Counted from the stretch's first letter, positions 48,171 to 57,592 are shown. The stretch: 64,000 nucleotides of DNA from Bradyrhizobium sp. WBOS07 (GCF_024585165.1 NZ_CP029008.1:6095501-6159500); one strand, 5' to 3'. A program made the numbers and translations. Notes: generated from the letters alone by a model not told the origin.

Positions 48171-49565
48171 ATGGCCAATGCGCAGCTTCAATCCGTGCTC
48201 GACCACATCGACAAGGATTTCGACAATAGCCTGGAGCGTCTGTTCGCGCTGCTCCGGATCAAGTCGATCTCCGCGGATCCGGCCTTTGCCGGGGATTGCA
48301 AGGCGGCGGCGGACCATCTCGCCAAGGACATTGCGAGCCTCGGTGTTGCCACCGAGGTGAGGCCGACCGCGGGCCATCCCGCCATCGTCGGCAAGACCGG
48401 GGCCGGCGGGCGGCCGCATGTGATCTTCTACGGTCATTACGACGTGCAGCCGGTCGATCCGCTCGATCTCTGGCACCGCCCGCCGTTCGAGCCCGTGGTG
48501 ACCGACCACGCCGACGGCCGCAAGATCATCGTCGCGCGCGGCGCCGAGGACGACAAGGGGCAGGTGATGACCTTCGTGGAAGCCTGCCGCGCCTGGAAAA
48601 AGGTGACGGGCTCGCTGCCGATCGACGTCACCTTCCTGATCGAGGGCGAGGAGGAGGTCGGCTCGAAGAATTTCGTGCCCTTCATCGAGGCCAACAAGGA
48701 TGAGTTCAAGGCCGATTACGTGCTGGTCTGCGACACCGGCATGTGGGACCGCAACACCCCGGCGATCACGACCTCGCTGCGCGGCCTGCTCTATGAAGAG
48801 CTGAAGATCACCGCCGCCAATCGCGACCTGCATTCCGGCGTGTTCGGCGGCAGCGCGATGAACCCGATCCGGGTGCTCACGAAAATCCTGGGCGGCCTGT
48901 TCGACGACGACAACCGCATCACCATTCCCGGCTTCTATGACGGGGTGAAGGATCTGCCGCCCGACATCCTCGCGCAATGGAAGAAGCTCAACCTGACGCC
49001 CGAGATGTTTCTGAAGCCGATCGGCCTGTCGATCCCTGCCGGCGAGAAGGGGCGCCTGCTGATCGAGCAGGCCTCGTCGCGCCCGACCTGCGACGTCAAC
49101 GGCATCTGGGGCGGCTATATCGGCGAGGGCTCCAAGACGGTGATCCCCTCGCATGCCTCCGCCAAGGTCTCGTTCCGCCTGGTCGAAGGACAGGACCCCC
49201 AGAAGATCCGCAAAGCCTTCCGCGATTACGTCACCGCACGGCTCCCGGGCGACTGCAAGGTCGAGTTCGGCGACCATTCCGCCGCGCCCGCCGTCGCCCT
49301 CGACTGGAACATGAAGCCGCTCGCCGCCGCCAGCAAGGCGCTCACGGAAGAATGGGGCAAGGAGACCGTGCTGATGGGCTCCGGCGCCTCGATTCCGATC
49401 GTCGCCGACTTCAAGCGCACGCTCGGCCTCGACTCGCTGCTGGTCGGCTTCGGCCTCGACGACGACAACATCCACTCCCCGAACGAGAAGTACGACCTGC
49501 GGAGCTTCCAGAAAGGCATCCGCTCCTGGGCCCGCATCCTGGCGGCGCTGGCGGAGGTGAAATAG
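48171..49565 (+). CDS. M20 family dipeptidase
   Basis: 464 residues. Metal and catalytic motifs are FYGHYDVQPVDP, ARGAEDDKGQ and IEGEEEVGSKNF, and the dimerisation domain has AANRDLHSGVFGG. It should hydrolyse dipeptides (PepV/CNDP-like) in the cytoplasm. It lies 117 bp after the HerA-like gene; no functional link is evident. Confidence 0.93.
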   Translation: MANAQLQSVLDHIDKDFDNSLERLFALLRIKSISADPAFAGDCKAAADHLAKDIASLGVATEVRPTAGHPAIVGKTGAGGRPHVIFYGHYDVQPVDPLDLWHRPPFEPVVTDHADGRKIIVARGAEDDKGQVMTFVEACRAWKKVTGSLPIDVTFLIEGEEEVGSKNFVPFIEANKDEFKADYVLVCDTGMWDRNTPAITTSLRGLLYEELKITAANRDLHSGVFGGSAMNPIRVLTKILGGLFDDDNRITIPGFYDGVKDLPPDILAQWKKLNLTPEMFLKPIGLSIPAGEKGRLLIEQASSRPTCDVNGIWGGYIGEGSKTVIPSHASAKVSFRLVEGQDPQKIRKAFRDYVTARLPGDCKVEFGDHSAAPAVALDWNMKPLAAASKALTEEWGKETVLMGSGASIPIVADFKRTLGLDSLLVGFGLDDDNIHSPNEKYDLRSFQKGIRSWARILAALAEVK

Positions 49566-49583
49566 GCGCGGCTGCCGTGGTGC

Positions 49584-49674
49584 CGTAGGGTGGGCAAAGG
49601 CGCAAAGCGCCGTGCCCACCATCTCTCAATGATTGCGAAAGAACGTGGGCACGCTTCGCTTTGCCCACCATACG
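49584..49674. repeat. Interspersed palindromic repeat, GTGGGCAAAG family (copy 3)
   Basis: cgtagggtgggcaaaggcgc opens and ctttgcccaccatacg closes the element, with gccgtgcccac and gtgggcacgc inner arms. Very similar to copy 4 at 54.2 kb. Confidence 0.88.
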
Positions 49675-49681
49675 AGACCCC

Positions 49682-49800
49682 GTCATTGCGAGCGTAGCGA
49701 AGCAAAGCAATCCAGAATCCTTCCGCGGAAACAGTCTGGATTGCTTCATCGCATCAGCGCAAAATCGCTATGCAATTTTGTCGCGAGCTCCTCGCAATGA
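49682..49800. repeat. Interspersed palindromic repeat, GTCATTGCGAG family (copy 2, expanded)
   Basis: gtcattgcgagcgtagcgaa opens and gagctcctcgcaatga closes the element, with gcaatccag/ctggattgc inner arms. It is longer than copies 1 and 3 because of about 30 extra bases (with an aaaatcgc...gcaatttt inverted repeat) near the right end. Confidence 0.85.
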
Positions 49801-49820
49801 AGGCGGCGTGTGTCCCCAAA

Positions 49821-49851
49821 CAAAAACGCCGCCCGGGATTGGGCGGCGTTT
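49821..49851 (-). terminator. Intrinsic terminator for the class II aldolase gene
   Basis: A perfect 10-bp stem (aacgccgccc at 49825-49834 and gggcggcgtt at 49841-49850) with a 6-base loop. Read leftward it is followed by a run of five T, so it terminates the leftward aldolase transcript about 60 bp after its stop. Confidence 0.85.
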
Positions 49852-49909
49852 CATTCCAGAACGTGCAGAGGTAGTTCGGTAAAAAGACTACCTCAAACTC
49901 TTGAAAATC

Positions 49910-50689
49910 TCAAGACCGGTAGCCCGGAAGCTCGCGGTCGAGCTTGCGCAGCAGCGGCGGCCACACCAGGTTGGTGGCGCGCAGCTCGGCGCGATCGCGG
50001 TTGGCGAGCAGCTCGGCGTTCTTCTCGATCGCGATCTGCTCGATCGGATAGACCGGGGTGCCGAGCGCGCGGGTGCGCACCTGCATCGAGCAGGCGCGCT
50101 CGAGGTGGTACATGCGCTCGAAGGCGGAGGCGACCGAGCGGCCGACCGTCAGCGTGCCGTGATTGCGCAGCAGCATGTGGTTGTGGTCGCCGAGATCCTT
50201 CTGCAGCCGCGGCCGCTCGTCGTGGTCCAGTGCGATGCCTTCGTAGTCGTGATAGGCGAGGTCGTGGGTGACGAGCTGAGCGGTCTGGTTCAGCGGCAGC
50301 AGGCCTTCTGCGCTGCTCGACACCGCGGTGCCGTCGAGCGTGTGGAGGTGCAGCACGCAGATCGCGTCCTCACGCACCTCGTGGATCGCCGAATGAATGG
50401 TGAAGCCCGCCGGGTTGATGCTGTATTCGCTCTCGGAGAGCTGGTTGCCGTGCAAATCGACCTTGACGAGGCTCGACGCCGTGATCTCCTCGAACATCAG
50501 TCCGTAGGGGTTGATGAGGAAGTGATGCTCGGGGCCGGGCACGCGCGCAGAGATGTGGGTGTCGACCAGATCGTCCCAGCCGTACAGCGCGACCAGGCGA
50601 TAGCAGGCGGCGAGATTGACCCGTTGCTGCCACTCGGCCTCCGTCATATCAGACGGCACTTCCTTCAGGCGCGCTTCAGCTGGCGACAT
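49910..50689 (-). CDS. Class II aldolase/adducin family protein
   Basis: 259 residues. The metal-binding histidines are in VLHLHTLDG and LRNHGTLTVG, and a DDLVDTHISARVPGPEHHFLINPYG segment holds the phosphate/substrate region. Such proteins cleave or modify sugar phosphates or are decarboxylase-like; this branch (adducin-like, without a kinase neighbour) has no assigned substrate. Single-gene unit with its own terminator. Confidence 0.9.
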   Translation of the reverse strand: MSPAEARLKEVPSDMTEAEWQQRVNLAACYRLVALYGWDDLVDTHISARVPGPEHHFLINPYGLMFEEITASSLVKVDLHGNQLSESEYSINPAGFTIHSAIHEVREDAICVLHLHTLDGTAVSSSAEGLLPLNQTAQLVTHDLAYHDYEGIALDHDERPRLQKDLGDHNHMLLRNHGTLTVGRSVASAFERMYHLERACSMQVRTRALGTPVYPIEQIAIEKNAELLANRDRAELRATNLVWPPLLRKLDRELPGYRS

Positions 50690-50848
50690 GGCTTATCTCT
50701 CCGAACATCGTTGTTGCGGGGAGGGAGCGTAGACTTGCAAATAGCTGGCAGCAAGGCGCGTCGGAAGCGCGGCAGTCAAGCGTCACCCGCATGCTTGTCC
50801 GCGGGTAGCTCGAAGAGCGAAGGCGGAAGCGCTACGGGAGAACATCAT

Positions 50849-52498
50849 TTACGGCGCCGGGATCGACAGCAGGCTGGAGATGCTGCGGCCGCGGATGTCG
50901 TAGACACGGGCGAACACCACGTCGTCGCGCTTGATCTCGACCATCACCGGCGCGGTCAGGCCCTTGCAGTAGAACTCGCTGAGCGTCATGGCGAAATCGG
51001 CCGCGTTGGAATCCCAGCCGATGGTGAAGTCGGGGCCGAGGGCGACCTGCGCCGGGCGCTGCGGACCGCACACCGCGACCTTCCATTTGCGGTTCGCCGG
51101 CGGCACCTCCTGGCGCTCGACGATCTGCTCGCGCAATCCGTCGGAGGCCTGCTTCAGCGCGAGGCCCCAATAGTCCAGCATGAAGCGATTGTCGGCGCCG
51201 CGCACGGTGCCGGCGATGTGGTTGAAGTGCGTGTATTGATAGGGATGCAGCCGGATCATCTCGGCGAGCGGCAACGCGAGGCCGAAGCAGAAGGTGGCGA
51301 GCACGACGGGCTGCCAGGTGCGGTGATTGGCACGCAGGCGCTCCATCGCCCGGGCGAAAGCGACGCCGCCGAGCACCGCCATCGGCGGAATCACGAACAC
51401 GAAATGGCGGATGCCGTTGTACAGCGCCGGCCGCTTCACCATCGCGATCGCAAGCGGCAAGGTCGCAGCCAGCGTCAGCATCAGCATGATGGTCTTGCGC
51501 CGCGCCGGCACTTTGTCTCGCGCCAGCATGGCGAAGGTGCCGAACACCGCGCCGGCCATCAGCACCAGCATCACTTCGGGCAGCTGCAGCGCGAACAGCG
51601 TCGGCAGATAGGACCACGGCATGTCGGGCACAGACACGATCGCGCCGTCGAACATCTCCTTCCACGGCTTCTCGAAGAAGTGCGAGAAGTAGGTCAGCGC
51701 CTGGAAGGGATTGCCGGGTTCCATGATCGACCACGGCCAGAGCAAGCCCATCAGGAGATAGCCGAACGCGAGGCCGGGCAGCAGCACATAAACGACATGG
51801 GCGAAGCGGCGCGCCGACTCGCGCAGGCCTTGGCTGCGCAGTTCCTCCAGGAACAGCGGGATGAAGCCGAGCATGGCGTAGACCAGGGCGAGCCCGCCGA
51901 GAACGCGGCAGCCGAGCGCAAGACCGGCGCCGAGCCCGACGATCAGGATCGTGCGCGGCGAGGGCTGCGGATATTCCTCGGCGAGCCGGACGAGGCCCAG
52001 CATCAGGATGATCATGGCCACCGCGAAGGGCGCATCCTTCGGGTTCATGAACATGTGGCCGTAGAAGATCGGGCACAGCGCGAGCAGCAGGAGCGCGGCA
52101 AGACCGGCGAGCGGGCCGCCGATGCGGCGGCCGAGCCGCCAGGTCACGGCGAGCCCGATCACGCCGACGATGGCGCCGACCAGGCGCCGCGTCTCGAACA
52201 ATTCGAGCGGAATGATCTTGTGCAGGAGGGCCGCGACCATGTCGAAGCCGCCGCCATACATGTAGAGATTGGCGAAGGAGAGCGCCGCATTGTCCTTGAA
52301 GCCGGAACCGAACATGCGCAGCAACAGGTCGGCATATTCAGCGTGGGTGTAATCGTCCCAGCCGAGGCCATAGTCGCGGAAGGTCAGGCCTGCAACGACG
52401 GCGACCACGGCCAGCACCAGCATGGCGAGATCGTCGCAAGTCCGTTCGACCGAGCGCCGTTGAGGCGTGTCGATCGCCGACGTCGTGATGGATGTCAT
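50849..52498 (-). CDS. Membrane glycosyltransferase, GT39/ArnT-like (GT-C fold)
   Basis: 549 residues with about eleven membrane helices in the first 420. The first external loop has RDYGLGWDDYTHAEY with the acidic pair expected for GT-C enzymes, and MNPKDAPFAVAM is a second conserved loop. The C-terminal 120 residues form a soluble domain. It should transfer a sugar from a polyprenyl-phosphate donor to a lipid or protein at the periplasmic face; the acceptor is unknown. Confidence 0.85.
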   Translation of the reverse strand: MTSITTSAIDTPQRRSVERTCDDLAMLVLAVVAVVAGLTFRDYGLGWDDYTHAEYADLLLRMFGSGFKDNAALSFANLYMYGGGFDMVAALLHKIIPLELFETRRLVGAIVGVIGLAVTWRLGRRIGGPLAGLAALLLLALCPIFYGHMFMNPKDAPFAVAMIILMLGLVRLAEEYPQPSPRTILIVGLGAGLALGCRVLGGLALVYAMLGFIPLFLEELRSQGLRESARRFAHVVYVLLPGLAFGYLLMGLLWPWSIMEPGNPFQALTYFSHFFEKPWKEMFDGAIVSVPDMPWSYLPTLFALQLPEVMLVLMAGAVFGTFAMLARDKVPARRKTIMLMLTLAATLPLAIAMVKRPALYNGIRHFVFVIPPMAVLGGVAFARAMERLRANHRTWQPVVLATFCFGLALPLAEMIRLHPYQYTHFNHIAGTVRGADNRFMLDYWGLALKQASDGLREQIVERQEVPPANRKWKVAVCGPQRPAQVALGPDFTIGWDSNAADFAMTLSEFYCKGLTAPVMVEIKRDDVVFARVYDIRGRSISSLLSIPAP

Positions 52499-52808
52499 GG
52501 CTATTGGCGCCCCGGAATCCCCTCTTGGCCCTGCTGGTGCGCGCGGGCCTCAACCCCGGTTTCCCTATAGCGCAGTTCCATTACCAAGTAATTGGGCATT
52601 ATGGCTAAATTCCTGATGCGCCGCAGCAATTCCCGATTTCAGAGCAGCCTAGCAGTAGCGAGCCCTGTCTGAAGGGAATGTGAATAAGCCCCTGATTTCC
52701 TTCCCATTAGGAACGCGGGCTGCAATTGGCCGTTGGCGCGGAACGGCGTATGACGATATCGTGGCGTGACGGGTCGCGTGTGGATGTGTGCGGCCGGGGG
52801 TGAGTTCG
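52499..52808. other. Intergenic region between divergent genes
   Basis: About 310 bp, with a lower-GC stretch near 52570-52640. It holds only a small inverted repeat (attac-caa-gtaat at 52580-52592). It should carry the promoters of the glycosyltransferase and the Pro-rich membrane protein, but I cannot place them. Confidence 0.5.
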
Positions 52809-53672
52809 ATGACCTTGGCATTGTTGATCGCGGGGATTTTCGCCGTCGTGGCGGGCCTCCTTTCGATCCTGTTCGGCTTCTCCGTGAGGGAGTTCAGCCT
52901 CGGCAGTCCCCTCATAATCGCGGGAACGATCGCCGTCTGCTCCGGACTGTTACTGGCGGGCCTCTATCTCGTGGTCGCGGAGCTGCGGGGCATCGCTCGC
53001 CGGCTGGCCGGTGCGCCGTCCGAAGTGCGGGTCAGGCCCGTGCTGCCGGGCCTCGCCGCATCAGGCGCCGTTGCGCCCGAGCCGATGCCTGCCTCGGCGG
53101 CCAGGACCGAGCCGGCGCCACCGCCGCCGCCGCCCGCAGGCCCGCCGCCGTGGCAGAGCGAAGCTTCCGCGCGCGAGCGTCCGCGCCCCGAGACAGCGCC
53201 GGAGCCGGAAGCTCCGACGCCGCCCGCGACTCCCGAAGCGCCACGCCGACGCAACCTGTTGTTCGCCTCGACCTCGCGCAAGGAGCGCGAGCGTGCGGAG
53301 GCGAAGACGACCGAGGGCGCGCCGCCGCCTCTCGACGCGCCCGCAGCGCCCGCGGCGCAGGACGCTCCGCCTGCCAGCTTCGACGACGCTTGGCCGAAGC
53401 CGGAGCGCATGCGCCCACCGGAGCCGCCTGCAGGTTCGCGCCGGCCGCCGCCGCGCCCGCCCTCCGCGGAAGCCGCTCCGCCGCCGCCGCCCGCACCTGA
53501 GCCGGCGGCCGCGCCCGAGCAGCCGCCCGTAACCGTGCTCAAGTCCGGAATCGTCGACGGCATGGCCTATTCGCTCTATTCCGACGGCTCGATCGAAGCG
53601 CAGATGCCCGAGGGCATGATGCGCTTTGCCTCCATCGACGAACTCCGTTCCCATCTCGACCAGCGCGGCTGA
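52809..53672 (+). CDS. Pro/Ala-rich membrane-anchored protein
   Basis: 287 residues from the ATG at 52809, with a GGGGG-TGAG Shine-Dalgarno-like stretch upstream. Two membrane helices form the first 60 residues (LALLIAGIFAVVAGLLSILFG and a second near 38-58). About 150 residues of disordered Pro/Ala/Glu-rich linker follow. The end is a small conserved piece (SGIVDGMAYSLYSDGSIEAQMPEG, RFASIDELRSHLDQRG). It resembles proteins that place a small domain at a distance from the membrane. Function unknown. Confidence 0.8.
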   Translation: MTLALLIAGIFAVVAGLLSILFGFSVREFSLGSPLIIAGTIAVCSGLLLAGLYLVVAELRGIARRLAGAPSEVRVRPVLPGLAASGAVAPEPMPASAARTEPAPPPPPPAGPPPWQSEASARERPRPETAPEPEAPTPPATPEAPRRRNLLFASTSRKERERAEAKTTEGAPPPLDAPAAPAAQDAPPASFDDAWPKPERMRPPEPPAGSRRPPPRPPSAEAAPPPPPAPEPAAAPEQPPVTVLKSGIVDGMAYSLYSDGSIEAQMPEGMMRFASIDELRSHLDQRG

Positions 53673-53800
53673 GCAGAAGTGAGCGCCGCCGTTGTTGTGG
53701 CCTCGTCGGTCGTCGACTTGTTTCGGCCGAACGGCTTGTTGACAGGCAATGGTCCGGCGTCGTCTATCCCGTAAGGCGCAAGGTGGAGAGAGGCGGGCCG

Positions 53801-54220
53801 ATGTCGGACGCTGGGACGAAGAATTTCATCGAGCTGACGGCGAGCATCGTGTCGGCCTATCTCAGCAACAATCCGACGCCGGCAGCAGATATTCCGAATT
53901 TGATCAGCCAGGTGCACGGCGCCCTGGTGCGGGTGTCGTCCGGCCGCACCGAGACTGCGCCGCTCGAGCCGGCCAAGCCGGCGGTCTCGCTGAAGAAGTC
54001 GGTCGCGCCCGATTATCTGGTCTGCCTGGAAGACGGCAAGCGCTTCAAATCGCTGAAGCGCCATCTGCGCACCCAGTACAACATGACGCCGGAGCAATAC
54101 CGCGAGAAATGGGGCCTGCCGGCCGACTACCCCATGGTCGCGCCGAACTACGCGGTGGCGCGCTCGCAACTCGCCAAGCAGATGGGCCTGGGACAGCAGC
54201 AGCGGAAGAAGGGGAAGTAG
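53801..54220 (+). CDS. mucR: MucR/Ros family transcriptional regulator, lacking zinc ligands
   Basis: 139 residues from the ATG at 53801. It has the MucR architecture: an N-terminal oligomerisation part (NFIELTASIVSAYLSNNPTP) and the DNA-binding domain (LKRHLRTQYNMTPEQYREKW then GLPADYPMVAPNYA). In the zinc finger only the first Cys of the C2H2 set is kept (CLEDGKRFKS: second Cys is Asp), and the second His is not seen. Zinc-independent Ros homologues are known in rhizobia. It should be an H-NS-like gene regulator. Confidence 0.92.
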   Translation: MSDAGTKNFIELTASIVSAYLSNNPTPAADIPNLISQVHGALVRVSSGRTETAPLEPAKPAVSLKKSVAPDYLVCLEDGKRFKSLKRHLRTQYNMTPEQYREKWGLPADYPMVAPNYAVARSQLAKQMGLGQQQRKKGK

Positions 54221-54232
54221 CGGCGCAGCTCT

Positions 54233-54324
54233 CGTAGGGTGGGCAAAGGCGCAAAGCGCCGTGCCCACGAGTCGTCTCCAATCGCATTCAGAACGTGGGC
54301 ACGCTACGCTTTGCCCACCCTACG
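54233..54324. repeat. Interspersed palindromic repeat, GTGGGCAAAG family (copy 4)
   Basis: cgtagggtgggcaaaggcgc opens and ctttgcccaccctacg closes the element. It fills the gap between the convergent mucR and sufE genes. Confidence 0.9.
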
Positions 54325-54331
54325 AAGAATG

Positions 54332-54760
54332 CTACGTCGCTTCGGCGAGTGCCTCTCTCGCGTCGGTCTTGATGCGCTCGACCATCGAGCGCAGGCCGTT
54401 GGAGCGCTGCGGCGTCAGATGATCGCGAAAGCCGAACTCGTCGAACACGGCGATGGCGTCGGTGTCCAGAATCTGCTGCGGCGTGCGGCCCGAATAGAGC
54501 GAGAGCACGATCGCGACCAGCCCGCGCACGATATGCGCGTCGCTGTCGCCGCGATACCTCAGGATCGGCGCGCCATGGCTGCGGTCGACCAGCTTCTGCA
54601 GCCAGACCTGGCTGACGCAGCCGTTCACCTTGTTCTCGGCGGAGTGCTCGGCCTCCGGCATCGGTTCCAGGGTCCGGCCGAGCTCGATGACGTACCGGTA
54701 GCGGTCGTCCCACTCGTCCAGAAGCTCGAAATTGTCCCTGATTTCGTCGATCGTCGTCAT
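54332..54760 (-). CDS. sufE: SufE, sulfur acceptor for cysteine desulfurase
   Basis: 142 residues. The active Cys48 sits in NKVNGCVSQVWL, and RYRYVIELGRTLEPMP matches the family start. SufE takes persulfide sulfur from SufS for iron-sulfur cluster assembly. It is outside a suf operon here, as is common in alphaproteobacteria. Confidence 0.94.
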   Translation of the reverse strand: MTTIDEIRDNFELLDEWDDRYRYVIELGRTLEPMPEAEHSAENKVNGCVSQVWLQKLVDRSHGAPILRYRGDSDAHIVRGLVAIVLSLYSGRTPQQILDTDAIAVFDEFGFRDHLTPQRSNGLRSMVERIKTDAREALAEAT

Positions 54761-54827
54761 GCTGGCCCATGTTCCCGCGTCCCGCCAATATAGGGATGCG
54801 AGGCGCCGAAATCGATAGGGTTTGGCG

Positions 54828-55271
54828 CTAATTCGCCGCTTGAGGGCCGCGCCATTCCAGCGCGAGGTCGTCCTGGCTCAGGGTGTCGCGCGGCGCTTCG
54901 CTCGAGACGGCATCGCCTTCGCCGGCCATCGCGATCGAGCCGGTATGGTCGGGCGCCTTCTTGTCGGTCTTGTCGATCTTCTCGTTCTTGTCGTGGCCGA
55001 TCTGCTCTTTCTTGTCGTTGATGATCTGGTAGATCTTGCGGGCGCCGTCCTGGGCGCGCTGGCCGATGATGGTCGCGGCCTGTCCGCCGACCTCGCAGGC
55101 CGCCGGCTGGCGCTTGCAGAACTGGGTCATGTCGGAGACGGCCGCGGTCGCAGCCTGAACCGCGTCGGCAGCGCCGATCTGCGGCAGCTTGTCCGATTCG
55201 GGCGTCTTGTCCCGCGGCAGGAGCACCAGCACCAGCCCGAGCCAGAATGTGATGCGGAGCAGAAAACGCAT
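54828..55271 (-). CDS. DUF5330 domain-containing protein
   Basis: 147 residues from the ATG at 55271. An N-terminal membrane helix or signal (RFLLRITFWLGLVLVLLP) leads into a short conserved part with a cysteine pair (FCKRQPAAC). The rest is charged and low in complexity. DUF5330 proteins are small rhizobial envelope proteins of unknown function. Confidence 0.85.
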   Translation of the reverse strand: MRFLLRITFWLGLVLVLLPRDKTPESDKLPQIGAADAVQAATAAVSDMTQFCKRQPAACEVGGQAATIIGQRAQDGARKIYQIINDKKEQIGHDKNEKIDKTDKKAPDHTGSIAMAGEGDAVSSEAPRDTLSQDDLALEWRGPQAAN

Positions 55272-55681
55272 CTTGTCGACCTGTATGGCAGATCCCGTCC
55301 GCGGCGATGGTCCGCGCGCGTTCCGACCTAGCAACTCTCGATAAATCGCAAGTCATTGCCTTGAGCTTAATTCGCGGAGAATTGGCGCAAAATTCTTCGG
55401 GATCGACGGCGTCGTAAATTTTCGATTGACGCCGCCGCCCGTGATCCTGCCGGCAGGCATATCCACCAATTCGAAACCATCAGCGGGAAGATGAAACCCT
55501 GTGTTCACCATCCGCAGCGAAGACGTCGTCAAATCGTCTAAAAAGCCGCGCGATGTCCCGGCGTCCGGTCGGGCGTCCTGCCGCCTTAGCACTCGTTTAA
55601 GGTCGCTCTGACACGGTGGCTCAACGACAAGGAGGCGTTCCGGCGCGTCTTCTACGACGATTGAGCCGAAGCGCGAGACCC
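55272..55681. other. Intergenic region upstream of the PAS histidine kinase
   Basis: About 410 bp. A leftward open frame (55353-55592) has no recognisable product. A rightward stretch ending at a TGA near 55664 reads plausibly as coding without a start codon and may be chance. The kinase frame is open from a GTG at 55616, so the true kinase start could lie here. Confidence 0.45.
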
Positions 55682-57592
55682 GTGACAGTTTTGAGTATCA
55701 TCCGCGATTGTCTCGATGCATTGCTGCATCCCTCCGCGCGTTCCGATGCGCTGATGCGAGCGCGCCATCGTGCCTTCATGGCGCCGCGGCTGCTCGGCAG
55801 CCTGGGCGCCTTCGCCGCATTCCCGATCTATCTCGCCATGCGGGGCGCGCCGAGCGCGGTCGAGGTCGCCGCTTTCGCATGGCTGATCGCGCCGATCCTG
55901 TTGTCCTGGTTCCTGTCGCGCACCGGACGCTATGAAGGCGCGCATGTGCTGTCGTCGCTGGCGCTCGCCGGCCTGATCATGGCGGTCGCGGGCAGCACCG
56001 GCGGCATCGAATCGTTCGCCGCGGTCTGGCTGGTCGTGGTTCCGCTCGAAGCCGCGCTATCGGCCTCGCGCCGTGTCGCCGCCTTCGCCTCATTGCTCGC
56101 GCTGTCCTGCGCGGGCCTCCTGATCCTGCTCGGTCAGCTCGGCTGGCTGCCCTCCGCGGACATCAGCGCCGCGGAACGCGGCGCGCTGATGGCCTGCGGC
56201 GTCGTCTCGGCGACGCTCTATGCCGCGGGCCTTGCCTTCGGCGCGCAATCGCTGGCACGCACCAGCGTGGCGCTGCTCTCGCGCGAAGAGGAGCGCTATC
56301 GCCTGCTCGCCCGCAACATGAGCGATGTGATCTCGCGGCATCAGCGCAACGGCGCGGTGCAGTTCATCTCGCCCGCGGCGGAGGCCATGCTCGGCCTGCC
56401 GGTGGCGCAATTGCTCGGTCACGGCCTGTTCGATCGCGTCCACGTCGCCGACCGCCCGGCCTATCTCACCGCGCTGTCGGATGCGGCGCGCGGTGAGGTG
56501 CGCAGCGTCGAGTTCCGGCTGCGGCGCGAGGCTGATGGTGCGGAGCGCGGTCAGGTCGATTTTCTCTGGGTCCAGATGCGCTGCCGCCCGCTCGACCAGG
56601 ACATGGGCCACAATTCGGATCGAGACGTCGCGCGTGAGGCCGAGGTCGTCGCCGTGATGCGCGACATCACCGACCACAAGCTGTCCGAGCAGGCGCTCGA
56701 GCAGGCGCGCAGCGCCGCCGAGGCGGCCGACGCCGCCAAGACGCGCTTCCTCGCCACCATGAGTCACGAGCTGCGGACGCCGCTGAACGCCATCATCGGA
56801 TTCTCGGAGATGATCGCGCAGGAGCAGGCCCTGATGCTGGGCGCGGCCCAGCGCCGGGAATATGCCCAGCTCATCAACGATTCCGGCCAGCATCTCTTGT
56901 CGGTCGTCAACGGCATCCTGGACATGTCGAAGATGGAATCGGGCAATTTCGAGATCGCGTCCGAGCCGTTCGCGCCGCGCGCCTCGCTCTTGCATTGCTG
57001 CAATCTGTTGGCGCTGAAGGCGCGGGAGAACGGCATCGACCTCATCACCGACGCGCCGCACGACCTGCCTGTCATGACCGGCGATCCCAGGGCCTTCAAG
57101 CAGATCGTGCTCAATCTCGTCGCCAACGCCATCAAGTTCACCGAGCGCGGCGGTCAGGTTTCCGTCTCCGCCGCGGTGACCGGCTCGCAGCTGATGCTGC
57201 GCATCAACGACACCGGCGTCGGCATCGCGCCGGACGATCTCCAGCGCATCGGCGCGCCGTTCTTCCAGGCGGGCAAGACCTATCAGCGCCGTCACGAAGG
57301 CACCGGCCTTGGACTTTCGATCGTCAAGAGCCTCGTGGCGTTGCATCTCGGCGAATTGACGGTACAAAGCAGGTTGGGAGAGGGCACCGCCGTCACCGTC
57401 AAGCTGCCGCTCGTCTACACGCCGCCGCAAGCCAGGCCGGCCGAGAGCAAGATCGCGACGCTGACGCCGGCGCTGCGCCAAGAATTTCAAGGACAAGAAT
57501 TCCAAGGACAGGAACTTCAAGGTCAGGAGCTTCAAGACCAAGCTCGCGACCAGTCTCAGGACCAACCCGCTCTGGTGAAGAAAAGTGCCTAA
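55682..57592 (+). CDS. PAS-domain sensor histidine kinase
   Basis: 636 residues from the GTG at 55682; a GTG at 55616 would add 22. Six membrane helices span about 30-190. A PAS domain follows (NMSDVISRHQRNGAVQFISPAAEAML). The kinase core has the H-box His362 in TMSHELRTPLNAIIGFSEM, the N-box LNLVANAIKFTE, and G-boxes NDTGVGIAPDDL and GTGLGLSIVKSL. The C-terminus has four 5-residue repeats (EFQGQ type). PleC/DivJ-like in layout. No response regulator adjoins it. Its stop overlaps the next gene by 8 bp. Confidence 0.9.
   Translation: MTVLSIIRDCLDALLHPSARSDALMRARHRAFMAPRLLGSLGAFAAFPIYLAMRGAPSAVEVAAFAWLIAPILLSWFLSRTGRYEGAHVLSSLALAGLIMAVAGSTGGIESFAAVWLVVVPLEAALSASRRVAAFASLLALSCAGLLILLGQLGWLPSADISAAERGALMACGVVSATLYAAGLAFGAQSLARTSVALLSREEERYRLLARNMSDVISRHQRNGAVQFISPAAEAMLGLPVAQLLGHGLFDRVHVADRPAYLTALSDAARGEVRSVEFRLRREADGAERGQVDFLWVQMRCRPLDQDMGHNSDRDVAREAEVVAVMRDITDHKLSEQALEQARSAAEAADAAKTRFLATMSHELRTPLNAIIGFSEMIAQEQALMLGAAQRREYAQLINDSGQHLLSVVNGILDMSKMESGNFEIASEPFAPRASLLHCCNLLALKARENGIDLITDAPHDLPVMTGDPRAFKQIVLNLVANAIKFTERGGQVSVSAAVTGSQLMLRINDTGVGIAPDDLQRIGAPFFQAGKTYQRRHEGTGLGLSIVKSLVALHLGELTVQSRLGEGTAVTVKLPLVYTPPQARPAESKIATLTPALRQEFQGQEFQGQELQGQELQDQARDQSQDQPALVKKSA
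57482..57541 (+). repeat. Four 15-bp tandem repeats in the histidine kinase tail
   Basis: gaatttcaaggacaa, gaattccaaggacag, gaacttcaaggtcag and gagcttcaagaccaa stand in tandem, encoding EFQGQ, EFQGQ, ELQGQ, ELQDQ. The period keeps the reading frame, so copy number can change without breaking the gene. Confidence 0.92.

Noticed and set aside
46422..49622. Very long leftward open frame opposite the HerA-like and dipeptidase genes
   Set aside because: It is a GC-bias shadow of two well-supported genes, low in complexity and without any domain.
55353..55592. 79-residue leftward open frame upstream of the histidine kinase
   Set aside because: No domain, poor start context, not clearly coding.
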